Assembly: GCA_900540475.1 (NCBI GenBank) | Contig: UQGG01000001.1 | Location: 246,828 to 310,827, forward strand | Reading direction: 5' to 3' | DNA from: an uncultured Robinsoniella sp. | GTDB taxonomy: Bacteria > Bacillota > Clostridia > Lachnospirales > Lachnospiraceae | Length of the DNA stretch: 64,000 nucleotides | Shown: piece after piece, positions 55,291 to 63,418 of the stretch | How positions within the stretch are numbered: the first letter of the stretch is position 1 | How the letters are laid out: the number at the start of each line of letters is the position of its first letter | Notes under the pieces: model-generated | Database searches by the model: none | Told to the model about the DNA's origin: nothing | The model's input: only the letters and a program-made list of their open reading frames with translations | Program-made: the position numbers and the translations under genes

Positions 55291-55391
55291 TCCGCAGATA
55301 ATTCAATCCCACACAAATCCTGTAACTGGTCATGGATATTGACTGCTGATGCCAGTACGATTGCCATTGCTTTCTTCCCAAATCTTCCCAT
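55275..55391 (-). CDS. Small frame after the Gfo/Idh/MocA gene
   Basis: 38 residues starting MGRFGKKAMAIVLASA with the strong site CAGGAGGAGTAAGTT, 3 bp after the dehydrogenase stop. It runs into the PhzF scrap, so it is probably the truncated 5' end of a longer gene that was lost at this junction. No family recognised. Confidence 0.45.
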   Translation of the reverse strand: MGRFGKKAMAIVLASAVNIHDQLQDLCGIELSADMVNH

Positions 55392-55394
55392 AAC

Positions 55395-56543
55395 TTACTC
55401 CTCCTGATATTTAAGCTCCTCTGATACGATTGAGTCCTCTACTATTTCACCAAGTTTCACCTTCCGGTCCTCAAGCCTTGATTTTGTGCAGGCATCCGCA
55501 GTTGCAATAGCTGCCTTTGCCGCCTCCCCGGTAAGCAGCGGCCTGAATTCATCATCCACTGTTTCCCCATGCATAATTCCATTGAAATATCTCATCTCAT
55601 TCTTCATAATGCTATGAAGCCACATCGGCGGTTTTTTGCCCGGCTTCCCATACATAATCGCACCATCCATCTCTGTACCATGATAGATTCTTGTGCGGTC
55701 ATCATCCTCCTCCTGAGATTCATGTACCTGGAAATGCTCCTCTTTTCCATCTATTTTCAGAATACCGCCGCATTCGCACATGTCAATGCGGATTGCTCCC
55801 TTTGTCCCCTGGATCAGGACATAATGCTCCGGCCAATGGAATGCTGAGCCCCACTCCAATATGGCATAGCGGCTATCCTCATATTCCATGTTCACAAACA
55901 GCATATCATCTTCATCGCCAAACTCATCGCCCTGATGAGCCGCATTTCCCCCTGTCATGGTTACTGTTTTCGGCATTCCGCCCATGAGGAATTGCACACA
56001 GTCAAGTTCATGGATGTGATGGTAGAGATGCCCGCCTGATTTCTCCCTGATTTTCTTCCATGATATGGATGCCTGCGCTTCTTCCCATCCGTTTCTCGCG
56101 GAATGACAGTACAGTACCTTTCCTATTACCCCATCGTTGATTAATTTTTTGGCATGACGCACGCCCTTAAAAAAGTTCATGACATGCCCTGCCATAAAAT
56201 TTACTCCATTCTCCAAGCACGCCTTTACCATCTCATCACAGTCCTCGTAGCTTAGTGCAATGGGTTTCTCACAAAATACATTGACTCCATGCTGTGCTGC
56301 CTTGATAACCGGCTCTTTATGTAGGTAATTGGGAGTCGCTACTATGACAGCATCTACATCATCACGGCTGTAGAGGGCATCCAGATCGGTCTCCACATCA
56401 CATCCTAACTCTGCTGCCACTGTCTGAGCATTTACCGGGTCCAGGACAGCTGCAATTTTAGTTCCTTCAGCTTCCTTCAAAATACGGCCCAGCTCTGCCC
56501 CGAAATAACCTGTTCCTACTATTGCATATCCTATTGTTTTCAT
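55395..56543 (-). CDS. Gfo/Idh/MocA family sugar dehydrogenase
   Basis: 382 residues. N-terminal Rossmann fold YAIVGTGYFGAELG, the EKP motif (VFCEKPIALS) with catalytic Lys, and a C-terminal alpha/beta domain with GGHLYHHIHELDCV. NAD(P)-linked oxidation of a sugar or inositol is expected. ATG 56543 follows AAGGAGGTCATTATATAT. It is at the end of the binding protein/permease operon and likely acts on the imported compound. Confidence 0.9.
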   Translation of the reverse strand: MKTIGYAIVGTGYFGAELGRILKEAEGTKIAAVLDPVNAQTVAAELGCDVETDLDALYSRDDVDAVIVATPNYLHKEPVIKAAQHGVNVFCEKPIALSYEDCDEMVKACLENGVNFMAGHVMNFFKGVRHAKKLINDGVIGKVLYCHSARNGWEEAQASISWKKIREKSGGHLYHHIHELDCVQFLMGGMPKTVTMTGGNAAHQGDEFGDEDDMLFVNMEYEDSRYAILEWGSAFHWPEHYVLIQGTKGAIRIDMCECGGILKIDGKEEHFQVHESQEEDDDRTRIYHGTEMDGAIMYGKPGKKPPMWLHSIMKNEMRYFNGIMHGETVDDEFRPLLTGEAAKAAIATADACTKSRLEDRKVKLGEIVEDSIVSEELKYQEE

Positions 56544-56587
56544 ATATATAATGACCTCCTTAAATGTCGAAATAAGTAAACGTTCCG

Positions 56588-56650
56588 AACAGGACTGTGC
56601 ATTTACTTTACAGTCCATGCGAAAATAATCAATCAGCTATAGACCCCATC
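56588..56650. repeat. Intergenic hairpin repeat, copy A
   Basis: GGACTGT...ACAGTCC forms a 7-bp stem within about 60 bases that match, at roughly 70 percent by eye, the DNA at 60108-60172. Stem bases differ between copies but pairing is kept. Confidence 0.5.
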
Positions 56651-56712
56651 GCCAAAGGCGTTTTTCATGGGCTTGCGGGCGTGTCTGTTCATGGTCCTGA
56701 CAGATACTGAAA

Positions 56713-57549
56713 TTATTTTACGGCTCCGTCCGTCATGCCGCCTGCAATCTTGTTCTGTATAAACATAAAAAATAATACCGATGGTACAACTACCAGCGCA
56801 GATGCAGCCATCATGTCACCCCAGTTTAATATCTCGGAACCCTGGAGGGATTTTAATGCTACGGATACCGTCATTTTGTCTGTACTGTTAATGAGAATCA
56901 AAGAGTATAAGAATTCATTCCACGCATTAATAAATGTATAGATAGCAGTAGCTACTATTCCCGGCATTACAAGTGGCAGCACAATCCTTGAAAATGTCTG
57001 AAACTTATTTGCGCCGTCCACCCTGGCCGACTCTTCTATCCCCAACGGAACCGTCTTAAAGAATCCCACCAGCATCCATACAGCATAAGGCACGCTGAAA
57101 GAAAGATATACGATGACAAGGCCTACTCTCGTATTCATAAGCCCCAGCTTTGCCATAACCAATGAATAAGGGATTGCCAGTAAGATTGGTGGAAACATAT
57201 AGGTAGTCACAAGTGCCTTGGACATAATGGACCCAAGCTTTGGAAAAAAGCGCACGATCCCATAAGCTGCCATTGATGAGATAATAATTGCAATGCATGT
57301 GGTAGATAAGGCAATAATCACGCTGTTTCCGATATTTGCAGCAAACTTAAGGTCATTTATCACATGACTGAAATTTTCCAAGGTAAGCTTAACCGGCAAA
57401 AACCGTGTGGGGTTTGCAGTCATATCGCCTGAGGATTTTACAGAGCACAGCAAAACCCAAATCAGGGGAAAGAAAGCAATAAGGGACAGGATAATGAGAT
57501 AGATATGGCAAAAAAAATTGCCGGTTTTAGCTTTCTTGTTAGTCATCAC
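56713..57549 (-). CDS. ABC sugar permease, MalG/UgpE type
   Basis: 278 residues, six helices, EAA loop EESARVDGANKFQTFSRIVL. Partner of the permease directly upstream, which it overlaps by 4 bp. Part of a CUT1 importer without its own ATPase gene. Confidence 0.92.
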   Translation of the reverse strand: MMTNKKAKTGNFFCHIYLIILSLIAFFPLIWVLLCSVKSSGDMTANPTRFLPVKLTLENFSHVINDLKFAANIGNSVIIALSTTCIAIIISSMAAYGIVRFFPKLGSIMSKALVTTYMFPPILLAIPYSLVMAKLGLMNTRVGLVIVYLSFSVPYAVWMLVGFFKTVPLGIEESARVDGANKFQTFSRIVLPLVMPGIVATAIYTFINAWNEFLYSLILINSTDKMTVSVALKSLQGSEILNWGDMMAASALVVVPSVLFFMFIQNKIAGGMTDGAVK

Positions 57550-58433
57550 TTATCCTCCTTTTCCCATTTTTCGATTATTGTAAAATATACCACACACACA
57601 AGCAGCAAAAACGAAAGTAGCAGCATCGTAACTGCCGATGATTTACCCAGAAGCTTCGTACCCCAGCCCATGTTATAAGCATAGATTGGCACGGTTGTAG
57701 TCGCATTGGCAGGCCCGCCTCCTGTCAGAAGATAAATCAGGTCAAAGTTATTAAATATCCAGATTGTACGCAACACAACCAACAGACCTACCACAATCTT
57801 GATATGCGGAACTGTTATCAGCCTAAACTGCTGCAGCTTAGACGCTCCGTCAATCTGAGCTGCCTCATACTGGTCTTGCGGGATTGTCTGCAGGGCAGAA
57901 AGTACATTTACCATGATCATGGGCACGCCGAACCACACATTGATAAATATCAGTGTTAAAAACACCAGGTTGCTGTCACTTAAAAATTGTGGAAGTTCGC
58001 TGCAGATACCTACTTGCACAAGAAAATTCGGCAAAAAACCTGAAACACCGTTAAGTATCCATTTCCAGGAAAGTGCTATAACAATGGATGGGAAAGCCCA
58101 TGGAATAATCATTAATGTTCTGTAAATACCTTTGCCTATTTTAACACGGTTGATAGCCAACGCTGAAGTAAACCCTATGAATAACTGCCCTGCCAGAGAA
58201 GCAACCGTCCAAAGAATGGATGTCAGGAATGCCTTATAAAAATTAGGATCTGACAGAACTGCTTTGTAATTGGCAACCCCTACAAAATCATAGGATGCCT
58301 TGATTAGATGTTTTGTCGTCAGGCTGTAGTATAAGCTCGAGAATATAGGATATACCAGAAGCAACCCGACAATAATCAGTGCCGGGAGAACGAAAACCCA
58401 GCGGGCATAATCAAATTTAACCTTTCTTTTCAC
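57546..58433 (-). CDS. ABC sugar permease, MalF/UgpA type
   Basis: About 295 residues, six helices, EAA loop YEAAQIDGASKLQQFRLITV. A GTG at 58433 with AAAGGCGGCAAATTATT upstream is the likely start; another GTG at 58493 has no site. It lies after a hairpin that follows the binding-protein gene. Confidence 0.9.
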   Translation of the reverse strand: MKRKVKFDYARWVFVLPALIIVGLLLVYPIFSSLYYSLTTKHLIKASYDFVGVANYKAVLSDPNFYKAFLTSILWTVASLAGQLFIGFTSALAINRVKIGKGIYRTLMIIPWAFPSIVIALSWKWILNGVSGFLPNFLVQVGICSELPQFLSDSNLVFLTLIFINVWFGVPMIMVNVLSALQTIPQDQYEAAQIDGASKLQQFRLITVPHIKIVVGLLVVLRTIWIFNNFDLIYLLTGGGPANATTTVPIYAYNMGWGTKLLGKSSAVTMLLLSFLLLVCVVYFTIIEKWEKEDK

Positions 58434-58522
58434 AATAATTTGCCGCCTTTCTTTTACTATCCGGGATTGCCCTTCCTTGTATTTATGAATCACAGTGATG
58501 GTCGGACATCCCCTGCTTTATT

Positions 58523-58583
58523 CCCACGAAGGTAACAGTTCAGGTGTACATGCTCGCCTGTACATTTGATGACTGCCCGTGGG
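58523..58583 (-). promoter_or_regulatory. Hairpin between binding protein and permease
   Basis: Outer stem CCCACG / CGTGGG and inner TGTACA / TGTACA lie just past the binding-protein stop. No U run follows. Such hairpins often protect or attenuate the transcript so that binding protein exceeds permease. Confidence 0.5.
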
Positions 58584-58593
58584 GTATTTAACT

Positions 58594-59934
58594 TTACTGT
58601 ATAGAACTGAACACCTCATTTAACTTATCTTCTGCAGTTTTTGCAGCTTTTTTCACATCTGTTCCATTCGTAATAATATCCTGGAACATGCTTTCAATGA
58701 TTCCCTGGGACGTCAGCAGGCCAGCCTCTACGCTTGGGCCTTTTTCAAAGCCAATTGCTGTTCCCATGTCCATTGTCTTTGTAATGACATCTACCGCATT
58801 TGAGAACTTCTTAACTGTCTCATTTTTCTGATACTCCGGCGTGTCGGAAATTCCGGTAATAGATGGCAGCATACCTACCGGCGTCGCCTCCAGAAATTTC
58901 ATATATGTATCCTTGTCATATAGCTTCTTGATGAATGCCTTGCAGATTTCGGGATGTTCTGAGTTCTGCCAAACCACCATAGGAATGTTGGAAGTCTCAG
59001 CCCCATAATCTGGGTCATCTGCGTTAATCTTAGGCAGCATTGCACAATCAATCTGGTCTGATAAGTCAGGAGAGTTTGTCTCCACGCCGCCAATCTGGAA
59101 GCCAGAGTTAAAATCAAATGCTGTCTTTCCCTGATAGAACAATGTAGCCTGGTCTAATACAGCATAGTTCACGGAATCCTTCGGAGAACAATTCTTATAA
59201 ATATCCAGCCAGTAATTAATGCCGTCAATTGCCAGGTCACTTGTTAAATCTGCCTTTAGGTCATCTGTGAGAAGGCTTCCCCCTTCACTTCTTACATAGA
59301 AGTTCAGGAAACGGGTTCCCATCAGGTCATTGGAGCCGCATGGGAAAGAACATCCATATACGCCATTTTTTGTCAGGGCTTTTGCCGCTTCTGCAAATTC
59401 TTTCCAAGTCTTGGGCACTTCAAGACCGGCTTCCTTAAGCAAATCTTTTCTGTACCACATAACCTGTGCATGTGAATAGAGGGGCAGGGAATAACAGGAT
59501 CCGTCTTTTTCCCCCTCCGAAAGTGCTGATTCTGAGAATCTGTCCCTGCCGATTTCATCGATCAGGTCATCCACCGAAACCAATGCCTCTGCATCCATCA
59601 TCTCTACTACGTGACCGGGAAGCGCGGTGCTCATGTCAGGAACATTCCCTGAAGCCAAGCCTGTTGTCCACTTTGTATAAAAGTCACCCCAGGAAAATGT
59701 TTCGATTGTAATTTTGACTCCTGGATTCTCTTCCATAAACTGATCCGCGGTTGCTTGAATTACGTCAAGACGCTGACCCTGTGTGAAAGAATGCCAAAAG
59801 GTAATGTCACCCTTCATTTCACCTGAAACATCTGCTGTTTTGGAATCACTTTTATTGTCTCCCTGCCCGCACCCTGAAAGAATACTGGACACCAGCATTG
59901 TGCCTATTAGCAAAATAGCCAATTTTCTTTTCAT
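58594..59934 (-). CDS. Sugar ABC transporter substrate-binding lipoprotein (CUT1)
   Basis: 446 residues from MKRKLAILLIG, with AAGGAAGGAG upstream (an in-frame ATG at 59994 has none). Lipobox LSGC, then a MalE-like fold (DITFWHSFTQGQRLDV, GKTAFDFNSGFQIG). First gene of the importer operon, controlled presumably by the AraC regulator upstream. Confidence 0.92.
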   Translation of the reverse strand: MKRKLAILLIGTMLVSSILSGCGQGDNKSDSKTADVSGEMKGDITFWHSFTQGQRLDVIQATADQFMEENPGVKITIETFSWGDFYTKWTTGLASGNVPDMSTALPGHVVEMMDAEALVSVDDLIDEIGRDRFSESALSEGEKDGSCYSLPLYSHAQVMWYRKDLLKEAGLEVPKTWKEFAEAAKALTKNGVYGCSFPCGSNDLMGTRFLNFYVRSEGGSLLTDDLKADLTSDLAIDGINYWLDIYKNCSPKDSVNYAVLDQATLFYQGKTAFDFNSGFQIGGVETNSPDLSDQIDCAMLPKINADDPDYGAETSNIPMVVWQNSEHPEICKAFIKKLYDKDTYMKFLEATPVGMLPSITGISDTPEYQKNETVKKFSNAVDVITKTMDMGTAIGFEKGPSVEAGLLTSQGIIESMFQDIITNGTDVKKAAKTAEDKLNEVFSSIQ

Positions 59935-60107
59935 AAATAACTCCTTCCTTGACAAAAATGTTTTTAACTGTTTTGGATTTAATAACGACGTCATTATTTT
60001 GTTGGTTATATATTTATGTTAAACTATTTTTTTATGCATTTCTACCGACCACAGGTTCAATAATAGCACTACGCACTTATTTTTTAATAAGATAATACAT
60101 AATGTTC

Positions 60108-60172
60108 AGTTCAGGGCTGTGTATTTACCGCACAGTCCGTGCAAAAACTTTGAATATGCGATAGGTCTTTTA
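60108..60172. repeat. Intergenic hairpin repeat, copy B
   Basis: GGCTGTG...CACAGTCC with the same spacing and flanks as copy A at 56588. The stem differs from A but remains paired, which supports structure over chance. Confidence 0.5.
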
Positions 60173-60212
60173 TCCACATCAGGCCTGTCCTGTTTTGCCC
60201 TAAAAAGCAAAA

Positions 60213-60258
60213 GGCACAGAGAACAGTTTCTTAAATTCTTAAACTGTTCCCCGTGTCT
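60213..60258 (-). terminator. Terminator of the AraC-family gene
   Basis: A long stem with GAACAGTTT / AAACTGTTC at its core and GGCACAG / CCGTGTC below. On the minus strand TTTTGCTTTTT follows. Confidence 0.8.
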
Positions 60259-60332
60259 TAATGATAAAAGGTGAATTCTATTCTGGGTCGGATTCATGTG
60301 CCTGGCTGGTCCAATGAATCTCCAATCACGCC

Positions 60333-61193
60333 CTATCCTTCCTTTGCTACTTTCCTGTACTGGTTTGGTGTAAATCCAAATGCAGCTTTAAATTTCCTGA
60401 TAAAATAATTTGTATCTTCGTAGCCAACATCATAGGCTATATCATTGATATTTTTATCACTTAACAGCAGTTTCCTCGCTGCTGTTGTAAGGCGGATTTC
60501 CCTTACATATTCCATTGGTGTTTTTCCCGTATTATCTTTAAACAAACTGCTGAATCTCTGCTTGCTTAAGGATGCCAACTTTGCCATTTTCTCAGGGGTA
60601 TATTTCTCTGTTGGATTTAAAATGATGTAATCCACTACAATCTGCACCCTAGAATCCATCTGCCTGCTTACCTTACGCTCTCGGCTTTTCAGCTTTTCTA
60701 AATCATAGTCTTCGCTGCCAAGTTCACCGACTTCCTTTTCAATATGCTCCCCTCTCAGAGATAATGAGCCTATCAGCAGATCCAGATAACCACGCACGAA
60801 GAACTTTCTGGCGATGTGATCTGATTTTACCCATTTATATATCTCTTTAAAGTATATATCCTCACCCTGATTATTAGTTATCCTATGTATTCCATAGTAT
60901 TTCTTAAGCATATCTTCGCTTTCATAAAGAACTGAAGCAGCAAAACGGATGCTGTAGAATTCAAAACTGTCTGTGATTGCCTGGCAGGACATTATAGATC
61001 CACTTGGGATATATACTATCTGATTTTCCTCTACAACCACTTTCTCATCATCAATACATAACTCAGCTTTTCCTTTTACTATATAACGGAACATATTATA
61101 TGGTATCATAGATTTCGGATAAACCCACGTAGACCCCATAGAATATAGGCCTATATACAAGAATGTAAACCTTATATTATCAATTGCTGGCAT
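60333..61193 (-). CDS. AraC-family regulator with cupin sensor
   Basis: 286 residues: N-terminal cupin (about 30-120, KGKAELCIDDEKVVV, VYIPSGSIM) and C-terminal HTH pair (KMAKLASLSKQRFSSLF; DIAYDVGYEDTNYFIRKF). It should sense the sugar carried by the neighbouring importer and activate it. GGAGGAGAAAAAA precedes the ATG. Confidence 0.92.
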   Translation of the reverse strand: MPAIDNIRFTFLYIGLYSMGSTWVYPKSMIPYNMFRYIVKGKAELCIDDEKVVVEENQIVYIPSGSIMSCQAITDSFEFYSIRFAASVLYESEDMLKKYYGIHRITNNQGEDIYFKEIYKWVKSDHIARKFFVRGYLDLLIGSLSLRGEHIEKEVGELGSEDYDLEKLKSRERKVSRQMDSRVQIVVDYIILNPTEKYTPEKMAKLASLSKQRFSSLFKDNTGKTPMEYVREIRLTTAARKLLLSDKNINDIAYDVGYEDTNYFIRKFKAAFGFTPNQYRKVAKEG

Positions 61194-61287
61194 TTTTTTC
61201 TCCTCCTTCCTACTTCAATATTGGACTTCGCTTTCATAGTGTAAATGGCTGCTTCCTGACAACTTTACAGACTGCACATGTTCATAT

Positions 61288-61990
61288 ATATGATTACTTA
61301 GTCGGTGTAACCAAGATACTGGTTCCTGATAACTGCAAAACCGCACTTGTTCATATGGGTGGATGTACACAGGAATTAAATCATGTATATCACGAGATGG
61401 CGAAACATTACGGAACTGACATCATTTCTGCTAGAGCGTGTTTTAAAAGTGCTTTCTGGCAGCTGTGCGTCCCAGTTTGTGGGAGATTTGTCCCGGATGA
61501 AGGGCGCATAGCGGGCTATGTAACCTGAATTCGGGGCAAATATGCCGCAAAGTGGGGCGTGCAGATGACAGGAATGAATTTTCAAACACGCTCTAGAGTA
61601 ATGAAGCCAAAAGATAAGCCGAATTAGGTTCTGTTGGATATATTTCAACCTGGATTATTGCAGCGTTTAGAAATAAACAGTTCTTTTCTCTGCCAGAGCG
61701 CAACTGAGCAATCCGAGAAAAGACAACAGAATTCAATCAGAGATTCTTTCAAAAGAAGGAGGGCAGTCGATTAAAACTCTTCCATAACGAAGAACTGCCA
61801 TTACGGGCTCATCTACCTACTATCCCTTATGAACTGGCGGAATGGAAAGAAGCCACCGTTCAGTACAATTCTCACATATGTGTGGAAAAATGTAATTATA
61901 ACATATATATGCGAAAGCTACAAGAAGGTCTGTGCAATTCAGCAATTCAATTCAGCGGAGTATTCTGCACGCATTGCTTTGCATCAACTA
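61288..61990 (+). pseudogene. istA: IS21-family transposase (IstA) remnant
   Basis: The frame reads DYLVGVTKILVPDNCKTALV, ELNHVYHEMAKHYGTDIISA, then is split by a MITE and continues RVMKPKDKPN. After stops and shifts come WIIAAFRNKQFFSLPE, FFQKKEGSRL and PYELAEWKEATVQYN. These are the catalytic and C-terminal parts of IstA. Neither IstB nor the ends of the IS are visible, so it cannot move. Confidence 0.8.
61434..61593. mobile_element. MITE nested in the IS21 remnant, copy 2
   Basis: 160 bp bounded by GAGCGTGTTTTAAAA and TTTTCAAACACGCTC, flanked by TA on both sides (61432-61433 and 61594-61595). Removing the element and one TA restores the IstA reading frame (SARVMKPKDKPN). A TA duplication points to IS630/Tc1-type mobilisation. 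Related to 13807-13999. Confidence 0.75.
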
Positions 61991-62058
61991 TGCTGACGGT
62001 GACTGCCTGAGATCGGATAATACCAGATCTGCTGCAGACAATTTCTTATGCCGTCTGT

Positions 62059-62135
62059 AATACTGCTTATCTGCAGCCCTATTTGCCAAAGAAATAGGTA
62101 AAAAACTGTCATCGAAACAGAGGTGATCTGCTTGC
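62059..62135 (-). pseudogene. Duplicated scrap of the 35644-36291 membrane gene
   Basis: About 77 bases match 35989-36065 with a handful of differences and still encode QITSVSMTVFYLFLWQIGLQ in the same orientation. It has no start or stop of its own and lies just upstream of cotJC. Confidence 0.75.
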
Positions 62136-62158
62136 TGGAGATAGTGTACCTTCCCTTT

Positions 62159-62172
62159 TAAATCAGGGGTTT
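62159..62172 (+). repeat. Candidate att-like direct repeat, right
   Basis: TAAATCAGGGGTTT ends 10 bp before the cotJC remnant start. It matches 15641-15654 at 13 of 14 bases and 54505-54518 exactly. Confidence 0.4.
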
Positions 62173-62182
62173 AAGACATTAT

Positions 62183-62737
62183 ATGTTACAACTATACGGT
62201 GGACCTGATGGTGAAATGGGTGCATCTATGAGATACCTTTCCCAGCGTTTCACAATGCCCAACAGAAAAGCAATGGGCGTTTTAAACGATATCGGAACAG
62301 AAGAACTGGCACATTTAGAGATGGTGTCTACGATTGTTCATCAGTTAACGAAAAACCTGTCAATGGAAGAAATTGAATGCTCAGGTTTTGCACCTTATTA
62401 TGTTGACCATACGGTTGGGATCTGGCCTCAGTCTGCCGGAGGAGTTCCTTTTAATGCATGTGAATTCCAGTCCAAAGGAGATCCAATCACAGACCTCCAC
62501 GAAAACCTTGCTGCAGAACAGAAAGCAAGAACTACCTACGATAATATTCTCAGACTCGTAAAAGATCCTGACGTAATCGATCCAATTCGTTTCCTGCGTG
62601 CGAGAGAAGTCGTTCACTATCAAAGATTCGGCGAAGCACTTCGTACTGTTCAGGATGAACTTGATTTTAAGAACTTCTACGCATTTAATCCGTCTTTTGA
62701 TATGCCGGCAAAATGCAGCTGTGATTCCTGTAAATAA
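62183..62737 (+). CDS. cotJC: CotJC, manganese catalase-like coat protein, 5'-truncated
   Basis: 184 residues from an ATG that lacks a good ribosome site. It begins at YGGPDGEMGASMRYL, where normal CotJC has about 20-25 more residues (MW-YEKRLQYPV-type opening). The likely metal ligands are all kept: Glu in GPDGE, Glu and His in TEELAHLEM, Glu in LAAEQKA, His in REVVHYQRF. The C-terminus is Cys-rich (CSCDSC). It belongs after cotJB but is 46.6 kb away. A matching N-terminal piece lies at 25744. Confidence 0.85.
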   Translation: MLQLYGGPDGEMGASMRYLSQRFTMPNRKAMGVLNDIGTEELAHLEMVSTIVHQLTKNLSMEEIECSGFAPYYVDHTVGIWPQSAGGVPFNACEFQSKGDPITDLHENLAAEQKARTTYDNILRLVKDPDVIDPIRFLRAREVVHYQRFGEALRTVQDELDFKNFYAFNPSFDMPAKCSCDSCK

Positions 62738-62744
62738 TAAATGT

Positions 62745-62767
62745 GAGGGGCGGTCCATCCGCCCCTC
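62745..62767 (+). terminator. Terminator of cotJC
   Basis: Perfect 9-bp stem GAGGGGCGG / CCGCCCCTC with a 5-base loop, 7 bp past the stop; a weak U run (TTCATTT) follows. Confidence 0.85.
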
Positions 62768-62917
62768 TTCATTTGCCAGCGGTTCATCTGTCCCTCTCTA
62801 TTTGCCGGTGCGCTGTTCTTTGCAGTGAATGGAAAATAGTTTGCTGCTTGCAGTGATCGAAGTTTAATGATATGATTTTATGCATATAACGCAAAGATGA
62901 TAAGAAAAGGTGAGTCT

Positions 62918-63397
62918 ATGGACATTAATATCGAAAAAGGAAACTTAAAATATTTAAGTGAATGTGAAGATGCACTCTTAAAATCCGAATTAGGAAGAAG
63001 ATACTTCTCTAATGTAGGAAGCGGCAAGCGTGCTGTTTTAGAGGGGTTAGAACAGGGAAACCTGTATATTGCTTTAGTTAACGAAGAATGTGCAGGGTTT
63101 ATATGGTACATACCAAAAGGTGCCTTTCATAGTTTCCCCTATTTGCATATAATTTCAGTAAAAGAGGAATACAGAGGAAAAGGAATCGGTAAAAAATTAA
63201 TGAATTATGTAGAACAGTTAGTGTTTGCTTACACTGAAAAAATTTTTTTGGTTGTAGCTGACTTTAATCTATCTGCAAAGCACTTTTATGAGAAAAATGG
63301 CTATCTGCAAGTAGGCGAAATACCAAACCTTTATAGAGCAGGAATAACGGAATATCTGATGATGAAAGAAAAACCATCTCACCAAGCAAATTTATAA
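62918..63397 (+). CDS. GNAT family N-acetyltransferase
   Basis: 159 residues from MDINIEKGNL; AAAGGTGAG precedes this ATG (an ATG at 62897 has no site). The acetyl-CoA loop EEYRGKGIGKKLM and the closing LSAKHFYEKNGYLQVGE are typical. Substrate unknown. It is followed by a small membrane gene after 21 bp. Confidence 0.9.
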   Translation: MDINIEKGNLKYLSECEDALLKSELGRRYFSNVGSGKRAVLEGLEQGNLYIALVNEECAGFIWYIPKGAFHSFPYLHIISVKEEYRGKGIGKKLMNYVEQLVFAYTEKIFLVVADFNLSAKHFYEKNGYLQVGEIPNLYRAGITEYLMMKEKPSHQANL

Positions 63398-63418
63398 TTT
63401 AAAAGGGAGATAAAAGAT

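Larger units (their letters stand above)
59935..60332. other. Intergenic region with repeat B and a terminator
   Basis: About 400 bases holding the promoter of the importer operon (near 59940-60040), the hairpin repeat at 60108-60172 and the terminator at 60213-60258. No gene is seen. Confidence 0.6.
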
